Of a stretch of 64,000 nucleotides of DNA, positions 42,284 through 51,814 are shown in pieces. Origin of the DNA: Faecalibacterium sp. UBA1819 (GTDB lineage: Bacteria; Bacillota; Clostridia; Oscillospirales; Ruminococcaceae); the NCBI GenBank assembly GCA_002315015.1, contig DCEX01000029.1, positions 37,632 through 101,631 of the forward strand. Reading direction: 5' to 3'. The notes below the pieces were generated by a model that was given only the letters and a program-made list of their open reading frames with translations, made no database searches and was not told where the DNA came from. The translations under genes and the position numbers were made by a program. Every line of letters starts with the position of its first letter. The stretch's first letter is position 1.

Positions 42284-43408
42284 TCACTTTTTGTCCGGTT
42301 CCTTTTCCTCGTCGGAAGCTTCCGGCTTGTTCTGCTTGTCCTTCGCTTGCTCGCGCTCGCTTTCATCCTCGCTGTCATCATCCCCCTCATTCGATGACGG
42401 CCGGCTGCTTTCCTGCGCTTTGCTTTGCTCTTTCTCGTCGTCCTTGCCGCTCTCGTCGGCTTGAGACTTTTCCTCTTGGACTGTTTCTTTTGCCGATTCG
42501 CTCGACTCCTCAATTTGTGCCGGCTCGCTCACCGCTTCCTGACCGGGCAGGGCAGGAATCACCAGCGGCACACCGCGATATTTGCGGCGCAGTACGACCC
42601 AAGCCACCAGCGCAGCCACCACGCTCAGCGCGGCCACTGCTTGGCTGATACGCACATTGCCAACCATCAGGCTGTCCGTGCGCAGACCTTCCACGAAAAA
42701 GCGTTCAAAGCCGTACCACATCACATAAAGCAGCGTCATTTCGCCGTGGAAGCGGCGGTGCTTGCTGTACCGCCACAACAGCAAAAATCCAAGGCCGCAC
42801 CAAATTGACTCATACAAAAAAGTGGGATGCACCGGCATGGACGGGTCCACCGTCATACCCTGCGCTGCCAGCGTTTGCTGAACTGACTGCAAATATTGCT
42901 GCGTGTTTTCGCTGATCATGCCCCACGGAAGCGTGGTATTGCCGCCGAAGGCTTCCTGATTGAAAAAGTTGCCCCAGCGGCCAATGCACTGTCCAATCAA
43001 AAATCCCTGCGCCGCCAAGTCGAACATGGGCAGCATCGGCACTTTGCGCAACCGGCACATAAGCGCTCCCATTAAAAATGCGCCGATGACACCGCCATAG
43101 ATGGCAATACCGCCAAGGCGAATATCAATCATTTCCCAAACGCTTTGATATTCAAAAGGCGCGGTTGCCACATAATAAGCGCGTCCGCCGATAATGGCGG
43201 CGATGGTGGAAACAAAAATAACATCCACCATTCGGTCTGCGTCAATTCCATAGCTTTTCGCATAGCGAAACGCATACAGCATTCCCAAAAGCAGGCCCAG
43301 CGCAATGCATACACCGTACCAGTAAATGGGAACGCCGAACACGGTGAACGCCACGCGGTTAATCTCCATTTCCAGCCCAAGGCCGGGAAACGAAACGTGA
43401 TTCACCAT
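42284..43408 (-). CDS. lgt: Prolipoprotein diacylglyceryl transferase with long charged C-terminal tail
   Basis: 374 residues. It attaches diacylglycerol to the lipobox cysteine of prolipoproteins. The Lgt signature GQCIGRWGNFFNQEAFGG is at about 140-157, with seven or so membrane helices to residue ~280. Beyond that is a ~85-residue tail made of Glu, Lys, Ser, Asp and Gln (EESSESAKETVQEEKS...), unusual in a family normally about 260-290 long. It lies 3 bp after the YfmH-type gene. Confidence 0.93.
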   Translation of the reverse strand: MVNHVSFPGLGLEMEINRVAFTVFGVPIYWYGVCIALGLLLGMLYAFRYAKSYGIDADRMVDVIFVSTIAAIIGGRAYYVATAPFEYQSVWEMIDIRLGGIAIYGGVIGAFLMGALMCRLRKVPMLPMFDLAAQGFLIGQCIGRWGNFFNQEAFGGNTTLPWGMISENTQQYLQSVQQTLAAQGMTVDPSMPVHPTFLYESIWCGLGFLLLWRYSKHRRFHGEMTLLYVMWYGFERFFVEGLRTDSLMVGNVRISQAVAALSVVAALVAWVVLRRKYRGVPLVIPALPGQEAVSEPAQIEESSESAKETVQEEKSQADESGKDDEKEQSKAQESSRPSSNEGDDDSEDESEREQAKDKQNKPEASDEEKEPDKK

Positions 43409-43411
43409 TTG

Positions 43412-44692
43412 TTATTCTCCTTCTTTTTGCACCGGGCGAATAATGACCACAGCGCTGTTTTCCTCCAGCAGCATCGTATTTAATGCGCTTTGTACATCCT
43501 CTTTTGTAATGGCGGCCAGCGCCTCAATTTCCTGCGCCGGTGTGCGTTTGCGCTGATGGGCAGAAAACAGCCCTGCGGCCACATCATCCACTGCCTCCAA
43601 ACCGGAAATCAGCTCACCGTACAGCTGATTTTTGCACAGCTTAAAGAGTGTTTCATCAATGCCTTCTTTGCGCAAGCGGTCAATTTCTGCCAAAAGCAGC
43701 TCGCGCACATATTCCGGTTTTGCCGTTTCGCCGCCAAAGCAAATCGTCACAGCGTCGTCGAGCACAAGGCTCTCGCCGGAAAATCCGCTGCTGACAAGGC
43801 CCTCATCATACAATTTGCGGTAAAGCGGCGTCATGCTGCCGCAAACCAGCTCCGTGAGAACTTCGCAAATCAACTCAGTTTTCAAGCGCTCTTCACCGCT
43901 GACCGGCGCTTCCTTAAAGCCCAAGCCCAGCATCGGCTTGGCAATGGCCATGGAAAACTCTCGGTGTTTGCAGCAAACGCCCGACGGCTCGCTGACTCCT
44001 ACGCGCTCTGCCGTTCCCGGCTGAGGCGCAATCTTTGCCCGTTCTACTGCCGCCATCACGGTTTCCATCGTCACATTGCCCGCCACGGCTAAGGTCATGT
44101 TCTGCGGGCGGTAAAACGCCTGTGTGCAGCGGTAAAGCAGATCGGGTGTAATCTCCGCGATGCTTTCCACGGTGCCGGCAATGTCGTCTTTCAGCGGATG
44201 CGCATGATACAAACAATCATACAAACTGAACATCAAGCGCCATTCCGCGGCATCATCATACATCTTAATCTCTTGGCCGATAATGCCCTGCTCTTTATGC
44301 ACCGTTTCGTCGGTGAAATAAGGCCGCGAAACAAAGCTGAGCAGAATATCCAGGTTTTCGTCAATGCGGTCTGTGGCCGTAAAAATATAACAGGTGCGGT
44401 CAAAACCTGTGTAGGCATTGGCGCTTGCCCCTGTCTTGGCGTACAGCGTAAAGGCGTCGCCTTCCTCGTTTTCAAACATTTTATGCTCTAAAAAATGAGC
44501 CGTTCCGGCGGGCATCTCATACGGTTTGCCGTCCAGCAGAAATTTTCTGTCCACGCTGCCGAAATGAGTGCCATAAATGGCGTGTACCCCTGTAAAACCC
44601 GGCATGGGATGCACCAGCACGGTTAAGCCGTTGTCCAACACTTTCTTTTCAAAGCGTGTTGCCCGTTCAATTGCTTCATAAGCCTGTTTCAT
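43412..44692 (-). CDS. yfmH: M16 family peptidase-like protein, YfmH type
   Basis: 426 residues, insulinase/pitrilysin fold. The zinc motif HxxEH is present as HFLEHKMFENEEG (about 68-80), with the downstream glutamate region (EQGIIGQEIKMYDD). NCBI names YfmH as an EF-P 5-aminopentanol modification-associated protein, acting with YfmF. Its start overlaps the yfmF-like gene stop by 4 bp, so the two are coupled. Confidence 0.88.
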   Translation of the reverse strand: MKQAYEAIERATRFEKKVLDNGLTVLVHPMPGFTGVHAIYGTHFGSVDRKFLLDGKPYEMPAGTAHFLEHKMFENEEGDAFTLYAKTGASANAYTGFDRTCYIFTATDRIDENLDILLSFVSRPYFTDETVHKEQGIIGQEIKMYDDAAEWRLMFSLYDCLYHAHPLKDDIAGTVESIAEITPDLLYRCTQAFYRPQNMTLAVAGNVTMETVMAAVERAKIAPQPGTAERVGVSEPSGVCCKHREFSMAIAKPMLGLGFKEAPVSGEERLKTELICEVLTELVCGSMTPLYRKLYDEGLVSSGFSGESLVLDDAVTICFGGETAKPEYVRELLLAEIDRLRKEGIDETLFKLCKNQLYGELISGLEAVDDVAAGLFSAHQRKRTPAQEIEALAAITKEDVQSALNTMLLEENSAVVIIRPVQKEGE

Positions 44693-45963
44693 TGGGGTGC
44701 TCCCTCCTTCGTAATGCGATACGTCACCGACAAGCTGAATTTGGCCAGTGCCTCTTTCACCTGCTGTGCGGTTACCGCCTCGATTTGCTCAATCACTTCT
44801 TCCGGGGACAAGCCGCTGCCGTTGAGCAGCTCGCCAAAATTCCAGCTTTCCATCGCGCCAAGGCTGTCGTTCACGCCGCGCAGGGCGTTTTTCAGTGCGC
44901 GCTTGGTGTCCTGCATTTCCTTTTCGGTGATTTCACCCGTTTTGAGCAGCTCCAGCTCGTTTAAAATAGCTTCTTTTGCGGCATCGGCGTTGGCATGTTC
45001 CACGCCGCTGTCAATCGACAGCATTCCGGTGGAAGCGGCATAACCTGCCGAGCAGTAATAGCAAAGGCTGCGTTTTTCGCGTACATTTTGGAACAAGCGG
45101 CTGGTTGCGGTTCCGCCGAGCAGCGCCACTGCCACGCGCATGATGCTGCGTTCCATTCCCTTCACCGGACGGTCGGAGGTAAACAGCATACAAAGCTTTC
45201 CCTGCACCGTGTCCATCGGCTCGTCATACATTTCCTCGGCTTGACGCGGCATCGTTTCCATCGGACGCAGGGCAGCCGGGCAGCGCCCGCTGAGCGTTTC
45301 CAACACAGCGCGCAGCTGTTCTTCTACCTGCTCGTCCTGCAAGCCGAAGCACATTACTTCCACACGCGATGTGTTCACCATATTCCAAAAAGCATCCGTC
45401 ACCTGCTCGGGCTTCACCGCGTCCAGCTCATCCAAATAGCCGTGACGCTCTACACCCGCGGGTGCATCGCCAAAAAACTTTCTGCGCGCCTGACGCAAAC
45501 AGTACAGGCGCTTTTCATTCATTTCGCTTTCCAGCTCCTCGCGCAGCTGCTCACGCTCAATCTCAATAAATTCGGGCGAAATCACGCCGTCTTTCATCAC
45601 CGGATGAAACGCCGCGCCGAACGCGATAGAAGCATACTCACTGCTGAGGCTTTCGCCCTCCAGTGCAAAGGCGTCTTTAATGCCGCTGACGGCGACGGTC
45701 AATACACGATTGCCGCCGTTGACCACCGTATCGACAGACAAGCTTGCGCCATACAGCCCCGCCAGCTTTTTGGAAAGCTCGGTCATATCGGGGCAGTCGG
45801 CATAGCCGCGCTCCATTGCCAAAGCCAAAAGCGCCTCGGCGGTGGCATTTTCTTTTTGTGCGGGCCAAATAAAGTTAATGGAAAGGCGCTGGCGGCAAAA
45901 CTGCTCGGCAGGCGCCGTGCTGAGATAAACCTCCGGTGCAATTTCTTTACGATGCATGTTCAT
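44689..45963 (-). CDS. yfmF: M16 family-like protein, YfmF type
   Basis: 424 residues with the same fold as its neighbour (LSINFIWPAQKENATAEALLALAMERGYADCPDMTELSKKLAGLYGASLS), but the HxxEH zinc motif is absent: the matching position reads MERGYADCP. It is thus the structural partner subunit of YfmH. AAGGAAGAG precedes the ATG. It lies between the VanY-like gene and yfmH. Confidence 0.88.
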   Translation of the reverse strand: MNMHRKEIAPEVYLSTAPAEQFCRQRLSINFIWPAQKENATAEALLALAMERGYADCPDMTELSKKLAGLYGASLSVDTVVNGGNRVLTVAVSGIKDAFALEGESLSSEYASIAFGAAFHPVMKDGVISPEFIEIEREQLREELESEMNEKRLYCLRQARRKFFGDAPAGVERHGYLDELDAVKPEQVTDAFWNMVNTSRVEVMCFGLQDEQVEEQLRAVLETLSGRCPAALRPMETMPRQAEEMYDEPMDTVQGKLCMLFTSDRPVKGMERSIMRVAVALLGGTATSRLFQNVREKRSLCYYCSAGYAASTGMLSIDSGVEHANADAAKEAILNELELLKTGEITEKEMQDTKRALKNALRGVNDSLGAMESWNFGELLNGSGLSPEEVIEQIEAVTAQQVKEALAKFSLSVTYRITKEGAPQ

Positions 45964-45976
45964 TCTCTTCCTTTCC

Positions 45977-47275
45977 TTACGATGTCATGCCCAGATACTC
46001 TTCCAGACAAAGGCCTTGTTCCATAATTTTAGTGGCATCCTCCACACCGACATAGCGATAGTGCCACGGCTCAAATTTTGTACCGGTAATGGCCTCTTTA
46101 TCCTTGGGATAACGCAGAATAAAGCCGAAACGTGCGGCGTTCTCCTTCAGCCACTTGCCTTCCTTGGTGTCGGCAAAGCCTTCGTCCATTTCCAAATAAT
46201 TTACAGAAAGGATATCCGCTGCCAAGCCCGTTTGGTGCTCGGAAGTGCCGGGAACATTGCGCAGGCTTTTGGTGTTGGTATAGGCCTCTTCATAAGTGCA
46301 GCCCAGAGCCAGATTGTCCTGAATCATCTCGACAAAAAGATATTTTTGCCGTTCATAGCTGCGATATCCAGACGACAGAAAAATCGGGCATCCATCCGCA
46401 ATCGCGGCTGCCTCCAGTTCACGGAACGCTTTGGCCGCGCGGGCGTCCAGCTGGCGGTCCTCGGTGTCCATCACTTCCAGTTCAGGCGGAATGTAACCGT
46501 CCGGCAGGGGGTGCTGGGTGTTCACCAAGCGCAAAATCCCAATGGCGCCGTTGTCCTGCATTTGTGTCAAATCGTTCTCGGGTTCGGCAGCTGGTGTCTG
46601 CTGTACGCTCTCCTCCTGTGCTGTCGATTCCGCTGCGGAGACAGAAGGTTCTTCGTGATAGGCCGCGGCTGCCTTCCACTCCTGCTGAGCGATACGCGCA
46701 GCGTAGCCAATGCCCGCAGCAATACAAAGCAGCGCCACCATGCCCAGCACATTCGGCTTTCTTTTTTTCTTCTTTTCTTTTTTTCGTCCCGATTCCTCTT
46801 TGGGTTGTTTCTCCTCGGTTTGGCTTTGCGTGCGGCGGTGTCCTTTTTGCTGATAGACATGGACATTTTCGGTTTCGAGTGTCTTTTTTTCCGAAGCGGG
46901 AAGCGGCTGCTCTTCCTGCGGCAAATCCAAAGGCTGCGTATCCTGCAAGCGTTCATTCAAAAACGCTTCAATCTTCCGTGCATTTTCGTCGCGCTCTTCT
47001 TTGCTGCGCACGCTTTCCCGCTCCCAATGCTGCGCCGAAAGTTCCTGCGGCACCTCTTGTACAGCAGCCTCCTGCACGCTCTGAGCGGCGCTTTCATACG
47101 GTGTTTGCGCTTCCTGTGCGTCGATTTCCGCCGACTGCCGTTCCAGCTTTTCCAAAAGGTCTTCTTCCTTTATGTATAAGCCCTCGTACTGTGCAATTTC
47201 CTCTTGCGCTTCTCTTTTAACCTGCTCTTCGGAAATTTCCGAGCGCTTGCTGTCTGCCCTGTTTTTTTTCGCCAC
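45977..47275 (-). CDS. VanY-like M15B D,D-carboxypeptidase with long cytoplasmic arm
   Basis: 432 residues. Residues 1-~175 are charged Glu/Gln/Lys-rich and coiled-coil-like, ending in a KKEKKKKRK stop, then one membrane helix (about 178-198) and an outer M15B domain. The zinc ligands are in SGYRSYERQKYLF, TSEHQTGLAADI and EPWHYRYVG. It trims D-Ala from muropeptides. The GTG at 47275 (VAKKNR) is chosen because AGAGGTG precedes it; a TTG seven codons upstream is an alternative. It shares its architecture with the 784-residue protein at 59352. Confidence 0.88.
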   Translation of the reverse strand: MAKKNRADSKRSEISEEQVKREAQEEIAQYEGLYIKEEDLLEKLERQSAEIDAQEAQTPYESAAQSVQEAAVQEVPQELSAQHWERESVRSKEERDENARKIEAFLNERLQDTQPLDLPQEEQPLPASEKKTLETENVHVYQQKGHRRTQSQTEEKQPKEESGRKKEKKKKRKPNVLGMVALLCIAAGIGYAARIAQQEWKAAAAYHEEPSVSAAESTAQEESVQQTPAAEPENDLTQMQDNGAIGILRLVNTQHPLPDGYIPPELEVMDTEDRQLDARAAKAFRELEAAAIADGCPIFLSSGYRSYERQKYLFVEMIQDNLALGCTYEEAYTNTKSLRNVPGTSEHQTGLAADILSVNYLEMDEGFADTKEGKWLKENAARFGFILRYPKDKEAITGTKFEPWHYRYVGVEDATKIMEQGLCLEEYLGMTS

Positions 47276-47407
47276 TGGGACACCTCTTTCTTTCAAAGTT
47301 GCAATATGAAAAAAGGATAGCTCCGGCAGACGCGAGCAGCGCCGCGCCCAGCCAAAAGCTAACCCTTAGTATACTACATATCCCTGCAAATATCCAGCTA
47401 AAAAACT

Positions 47408-47437
47408 TGTGCATTTTTGAAAACACAAAAATGCACA
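47408..47437. terminator. Terminator of the ACT-hom-thrB-lysC operon
   Basis: TGTGCATTTTTG pairs perfectly with CAAAAATGCACA; T-runs flank both sides. It lies in a 292-bp gap (47276-47567) that otherwise shows no supportable gene. Confidence 0.85.
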
Positions 47438-47567
47438 TTTTTTTCACAGCAAGCGCAAGGCTGCAAGGCCAAATGCGCAGAAACCTTTTGCAGATTTCAA
47501 GCATTTTTAAACGCAGCTTATACCACTTGCGGTACAAAGCGGCGAGAAGTTCCACTTTTCAAAAAGT

Positions 47568-48773
47568 TTAGTTGAAAAATGCATTGTGAATGGAGGTCAC
47601 CGCGCGGTCGGCATCCTCTTTTTTGATGATGACGCTGATTTTAATTTCGCTGGTGGCAATCATTTGAATGTTGATGTTATTTTCATACAGCGTTTCAAAC
47701 ATTTTGGAAGCAACGCCGGAATGGCTTTGCATCCCCGCGCCTACAATGCTGACTTTTGCGACGTCGGTATCCACCACAATTTCCGAGCCGCCGAAGCGCG
47801 ACTGATTTTCGCGCAAAAGGCGTTCTGCCAAGGCCGCATCCTCCAAAGGCACCGTGCAGAGAATATCCTTGCTTTTGTCGCGTCCCACGGATTGCAGAAT
47901 AATGCCGACATTGATTTTATGCTGTGCCATCAAGCTGAACACTTTAAAGGAAATACCCGGCTGATCGGGCACTTTCAACACCGAAATTACCGCAACATTG
48001 TCATCCTTTGCAACACCTTTAATCAACATACCTTCCACGTCTGTTACCTCCTTCACGATGGTTCCGGGCAAATCTGTCAGCGAAGAACGCACTTCCAAAT
48101 TGACCGAATATTTTTTTGCCAATTCGACACTGCGGTTATTCAGCACCTGCGCACCCAGGCTGGCGAGTTCCAACATCTCGTCAAATGTAATGCACGGAAG
48201 CTTGCGTGCATTGGGAACCTTGCGCGGGTCGGCGGTGTAAACACCGTCCACGTCTGTATAAATCTGGCACAAATCGGCGTTGAGCGCTGCGGCGATGGCA
48301 ACGGCGCTTGTGTCCGATCCGCCGCGGCCCAGCGTGGTAATATCGTCGTAGCGGTTCATTCCCTGAAAGCCCGCCACTACAACCACACGGTTGCGGGACA
48401 GCTCGCTTTCAATACGCTCGGTGTCGATATTTTTAATGCGTGCTTTGGTGTAGGCGCGGTCGGTATGGAACCCTGCCTGCCAGCCGGTTAAGCTAATGGC
48501 CGAGCATCCCAGCTCTTGCAGCGTCATCGCCAGCAGAGCCGCGCTGATTTGCTCGCCGGAACTCAGCAGCATATCCATCTCGCGTTTGGAAGCATCATGT
48601 GTAATTTCATCTGCTTTGGCAATCAATTCGTCGGTTGTGTCACCTTGTGCCGATACCACAACGACAACATCATCGCCCTGTGCGCGTGTTTTGGCAACAA
48701 TCCGCGCCACGTTGAACAGTCGTTCTCGGTTTTGAACGGACGTTCCTCCAAATTTTTGTACAATCAACGACAT
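47568..48773 (-). CDS. lysC: Aspartate kinase
   Basis: 401 residues. Kinase core VQKFGGTSVQNRERLF, GRGGSDTSAVAIAAAL and YTDVDGVYTADPRKV, then two ACT domains from about residue 262 (VISVLKVPDQPGISFKVFSLM and VSIVGAGMQSHSGVASKMFETL) that usually bind lysine and/or threonine. It ends the threonine operon ACT-hom-thrB-lysC and is distinct from the aspartokinase in the polyamine cluster. Confidence 0.96.
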   Translation of the reverse strand: MSLIVQKFGGTSVQNRERLFNVARIVAKTRAQGDDVVVVVSAQGDTTDELIAKADEITHDASKREMDMLLSSGEQISAALLAMTLQELGCSAISLTGWQAGFHTDRAYTKARIKNIDTERIESELSRNRVVVVAGFQGMNRYDDITTLGRGGSDTSAVAIAAALNADLCQIYTDVDGVYTADPRKVPNARKLPCITFDEMLELASLGAQVLNNRSVELAKKYSVNLEVRSSLTDLPGTIVKEVTDVEGMLIKGVAKDDNVAVISVLKVPDQPGISFKVFSLMAQHKINVGIILQSVGRDKSKDILCTVPLEDAALAERLLRENQSRFGGSEIVVDTDVAKVSIVGAGMQSHSGVASKMFETLYENNINIQMIATSEIKISVIIKKEDADRAVTSIHNAFFN

Positions 48774-48801
48774 CTTTAAATCCCCCTCTGTTCCATCGCC
48801 G

Positions 48802-49707
48802 TTAAATCACCGTTGTTTCCTGCACGAAAGCGCCGCGGTTATCCGCCGCCAAACGGTGCAGGGTAAACGCTTTGGTTGCCTGTGTTTGTGCCAGCGCCTG
48901 CTCGGCGCGGTCAAAAAATGCATCATCCGATGCATCCGCAATGGCCAAAATCGTCGGCCCCGCGCCGGACAAAAACACGGCATGTGCCCCAAGCTGCTGG
49001 GCCAAAGCAAAAATCTCCTGCCCGCCGGGCACCAACCCCATGCGATATTGCTGGTGCAAACAATCCTTTGTTGCAACACTCAGCAGTTCATAGCGCTCCT
49101 CGCAAAAGGCCGCGGCCAAAAGCGCCGCACGCGACAAATTGAATACTGCATCTCGATGCGCCACCTGTGCCGGAAGCGCTGAACGCGCTTTTTTGGTGAG
49201 CAGCTTAAAATCTGGAATAAACGCGGCAAAAGCAAGCTTTTCGGAAATATCCTTGCGCACGCTGTAAACACGCCCGGCATCATAAGCGGAAACCACGAAG
49301 CCGCCCAAGAGAGCGGGAGCCACGTTATCTGGATGGCCTTCCAGCTTTGTGGCAAGGTTTAAAATCTCGTCCGCATCAAGCGGGTTGCCCAGCAATGTGT
49401 TTGCGCCCAGCAGTCCCGCCGCGATACACGCCGAGGAGGAGCCCAGCCCCCGCGCCTGTGGGATTGCGTTCGTTTGCACCAGCTTCAACCCGGTAAACGG
49501 CTTTCCGCACAGTTCATACAAATGACGGGCCGTTGTATAAATCAAATTGTTTTCCCCAGTGGGAACACGGCTTTTATCCGCGCTGGAAATATGTACCCCC
49601 TCGGCAGGTTCCATTTGCACGGTATTATACATCTGAAGCGCCAGGCCGCACGAGTCAAATCCCGCTCCGATGTTGGCGCTGGTGGCGGGTACCTTTATTG
49701 TTATCAT
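48802..49707 (-). CDS. thrB: Homoserine kinase
   Basis: 301-residue GHMP kinase. The start IKVPATSANIGAGFDSCGLAL and the ATP loop PQARGLGSSSACIAAGLLGAN (about 88-108) are diagnostic; the C-terminal GAGPTILAIAD completes motif 3. ATG 49707 is used rather than 49713 because GGGG lies too close to the first. It sits between hom and lysC. Confidence 0.96.
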   Translation of the reverse strand: MITIKVPATSANIGAGFDSCGLALQMYNTVQMEPAEGVHISSADKSRVPTGENNLIYTTARHLYELCGKPFTGLKLVQTNAIPQARGLGSSSACIAAGLLGANTLLGNPLDADEILNLATKLEGHPDNVAPALLGGFVVSAYDAGRVYSVRKDISEKLAFAAFIPDFKLLTKKARSALPAQVAHRDAVFNLSRAALLAAAFCEERYELLSVATKDCLHQQYRMGLVPGGQEIFALAQQLGAHAVFLSGAGPTILAIADASDDAFFDRAEQALAQTQATKAFTLHRLAADNRGAFVQETTVI

Positions 49708-49720
49708 ACGCATTCCCCTT

Positions 49721-50941
49721 TTATTTCGCCAATATCCGCATGGTATTTTCTACGAAAAATCCATTTTTTTCTATTTTTGCGCAAAAAGCGTCCCACTCCT
49801 TGCGGCTCATTGCCTGCGCAATTCCCGCAAACCGGTTTCCCTCGCGCCAAATTTCCCGCACTCCCTCGAGCGCTCCCGTTCCCTGGCCGCGCAAATACCA
49901 GTCGCAAGCGTCGTCACCGCAAAAATATTCGCCCTCCGCAAGCGGCTCGCACGCGCGCCACATCAAGCCTTGATGGATGCTATCGCCTTTCACCAGTGCA
50001 TCCATCACGTCGGCAGCAACCGCACTGGCCGTGGGCAGCTTGCCCGCGCCTTTTCCATAAAACATGACATCGCCCAGCATATCGCAGCGCAGCATGACGG
50101 CGTTATAAACATCGTTTACCCCTGCAAGCGGGCTTTCGTTGGGAACCGCCATCGGCTCTACGGAAATATCCGGCGATAACACATCATTTTCGCATGAAAA
50201 ACGTGCAATCAGTTTGACCGTGTACTGACGAGCCGCCAGAGCTTTAAAGTCCTCCGGCGTTATGTCACGAATCCCTCTTACCAAGACATTTTCAGGGTGA
50301 ATTTCACGGCCCAGCACAAGCGACGACAAAATACAAATTTTGCGCTGTGCGTCCACGCCGTCCACATCGGCCGAAGGGTCGCGCGTTTCTGCATATCCAA
50401 GCGCCTGTGCATGTTTCAGCGCCTCGTCAAAATCATAGCCTTTCTGCGCCATTTCCGTGAGCATAAAATTGGTTGTGCCGTTGATGATGCCGTAAATATC
50501 GGTTACTACATTGGCCGCCAAGGATTCATACAGCGGTGTAATAATCGGCATTCCGCCGCCCACGCTGGCTTCAAACAAAAAGCAAACGCCTTTTTCCTTG
50601 GCAAGCGCGAGCAGTTCCGCACCGTGCACAGCCACCAGCTCTTTGTTGGAAGTAGCGACATGCTTGCCGCTTTCCAGCGCCGATTTTACATAAAAATAGG
50701 CCGGGTTTAAACCGCCGATGGTTTCCACCACCACGCTTACCTCTTCATCGTTCAGCACTGTGTCAATTTCTTTGACAAAAAGGGCTTCGTCCGGGTGGCC
50801 TGAAAAATCACGAATATCGCAAATATATTTTACAGACACTTCTTCTCCGACACGGCGGCAAATGGAAGCTGAATTCGTGCGCAAAACCTCCAACACGCCG
50901 CTTCCTACGGTGCCGAAGCCTAAAATTGCTACTTTCGCCAT
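49721..50941 (-). CDS. hom: Homoserine dehydrogenase
   Basis: 406 residues. NAD(P)-binding ILGFGTVGSGVLEVL at the N terminus, the catalytic INGTTNFMLTEMAQKGYDFDEALKHAQALGYAETRDPSADVDGVDAQRK block (about 178-225), and a C-terminal ACT domain absent or reduced. It converts aspartate semialdehyde to homoserine. GGGGGAATTCC precedes the ATG. It follows the ACT-domain gene by 30 bp. Confidence 0.96.
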   Translation of the reverse strand: MAKVAILGFGTVGSGVLEVLRTNSASICRRVGEEVSVKYICDIRDFSGHPDEALFVKEIDTVLNDEEVSVVVETIGGLNPAYFYVKSALESGKHVATSNKELVAVHGAELLALAKEKGVCFLFEASVGGGMPIITPLYESLAANVVTDIYGIINGTTNFMLTEMAQKGYDFDEALKHAQALGYAETRDPSADVDGVDAQRKICILSSLVLGREIHPENVLVRGIRDITPEDFKALAARQYTVKLIARFSCENDVLSPDISVEPMAVPNESPLAGVNDVYNAVMLRCDMLGDVMFYGKGAGKLPTASAVAADVMDALVKGDSIHQGLMWRACEPLAEGEYFCGDDACDWYLRGQGTGALEGVREIWREGNRFAGIAQAMSRKEWDAFCAKIEKNGFFVENTMRILAK

Positions 50942-50971
50942 TGGAATTCCCCCTCTTTTATTCCATGCTGT

Positions 50972-51400
50972 TTATATTGTGCTGCGTCGAACATCCACCA
51001 CGGTTCGATGGGTGCGCAGCCGCCCTAAAAGCTGTTCCACTTCCATGTGCATCTGACCGGTTCGAAGCGCTACGGAAACCTGCGCCGTTCCGTTTTCCGG
51101 CATGGACTGGTTAATGGTTACAACAGAAGCACCGGCGCGATACATTTCTTCCAAAAAGTTGTGCAAAGCGCCCGACTCATCTAAAAGTGTTGCCGTTACG
51201 GTTGTAACGTCACGGCTGCTGTCCGCATCAAAAATGCTGTCCTTATACTTATAAAAGGCACTGCGCGAAATACCCGCCTGCTTGACGGCGGCGGAAATAT
51301 TCTTTGCCGCCCCACTGGCTAAAAGCTCCTTGGCCTTCAGCACAGACAGAAATACTTCCGGCAAAACTTCGGCATCCACCAGTAAAAAACGTTTTTCCAT
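50972..51400 (-). CDS. ACT domain protein (UPF0735/PheB-like)
   Basis: 142 residues. An N-terminal helix-turn-helix-like KNISAAVKQAGISRSAFYKYKDSIFD (about 34-60) precedes a C-terminal ACT domain (TVTATLLDESGALHNFLEEMYRAGASVVTINQSMP). This is the PheB/UPF0735 family that commonly heads hom-thrB operons in Clostridia, probably a small amino acid-sensing regulator. ATG 51400 follows GGGAGGCAG; the longer frame is not conserved. Confidence 0.88.
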   Translation of the reverse strand: MEKRFLLVDAEVLPEVFLSVLKAKELLASGAAKNISAAVKQAGISRSAFYKYKDSIFDADSSRDVTTVTATLLDESGALHNFLEEMYRAGASVVTINQSMPENGTAQVSVALRTGQMHMEVEQLLGRLRTHRTVVDVRRSTI

Positions 51401-51539
51401 GTCTGCCTCCCATTCATTCCATCTCCCGCTTTGCTGCCCGTTTTCAGCAGCTTTTGATTCAACCAAACGGCAAAGACTTTGCTGCCGTTTCTATTGTCCA
51501 CCGCATTCTTTCGCGCTGCGGTGATTGGGAATTGCTGTT
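51401..51539 (-). promoter_or_regulatory. Leader of the ACT-hom-thrB-lysC operon
   Basis: About 135 nt of leader. On the minus strand CCGCA/TGCGG, ACGGCA/TTGCCGT (followed by TTGG) and GCTGC/GCAGC hairpins can form. No T-box, lysine riboswitch core or leader peptide rich in Thr/Ile was recognised, so attenuation is only a possibility. Confidence 0.35.
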
Positions 51540-51568
51540 ATCATAACATGTTGTCCTGGGAAAAACAA
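51540..51568 (-). promoter_or_regulatory. Predicted sigma-70 promoter of ACT-hom-thrB-lysC
   Basis: Minus-strand TTGTTT (51563-51568), 17-bp spacer, TATGAT (51540-51545). The stretch 51569-51730 beyond it is AT-rich and shows no gene. Confidence 0.6.
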
Positions 51569-51730
51569 GCGTTTTTGCGTGGAATGCATTATTTTTAGTT
51601 TTTTTCAACAATTCACTCAAGTAAATAGTTAAAATATTTCGGCGTTTTTGCATTCAATTGTCTTTTCCAGAAAAACAACTTATGATTTCCCCAAAAACGC
51701 TCTTTCATCCCATCCGTTCCCAAACAAACA

Positions 51731-51780
51731 AAACAGGCGCTTTTGAAAGCGGTACATCCACTTTCAAAAGCGCCTGTTTT
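51731..51780. terminator. Terminator of the class A PBP gene
   Basis: A perfect 16-bp stem, CAGGCGCTTTTGAAAG with CTTTCAAAAGCGCCTG, flanked by T-runs on both strands. Confidence 0.92.
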
Positions 51781-51814
51781 TATCATTTTGAATTCATTGC
51801 CCTGCCGCGAAGCC

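Noticed and set aside
47217..47555. 112-codon minus-strand frame with a hydrophobic middle between lysC and the VanY-like gene
   Set aside because: It has no ribosome binding site, overlaps the start of the M15B gene and contains the terminator hairpin, so the hydrophobic run is probably chance.
51401..51539. T-box or lysine riboswitch ahead of the threonine operon
   Set aside because: No T-box sequence or specifier loop and no lysine aptamer core could be recognised; only small hairpins remain.
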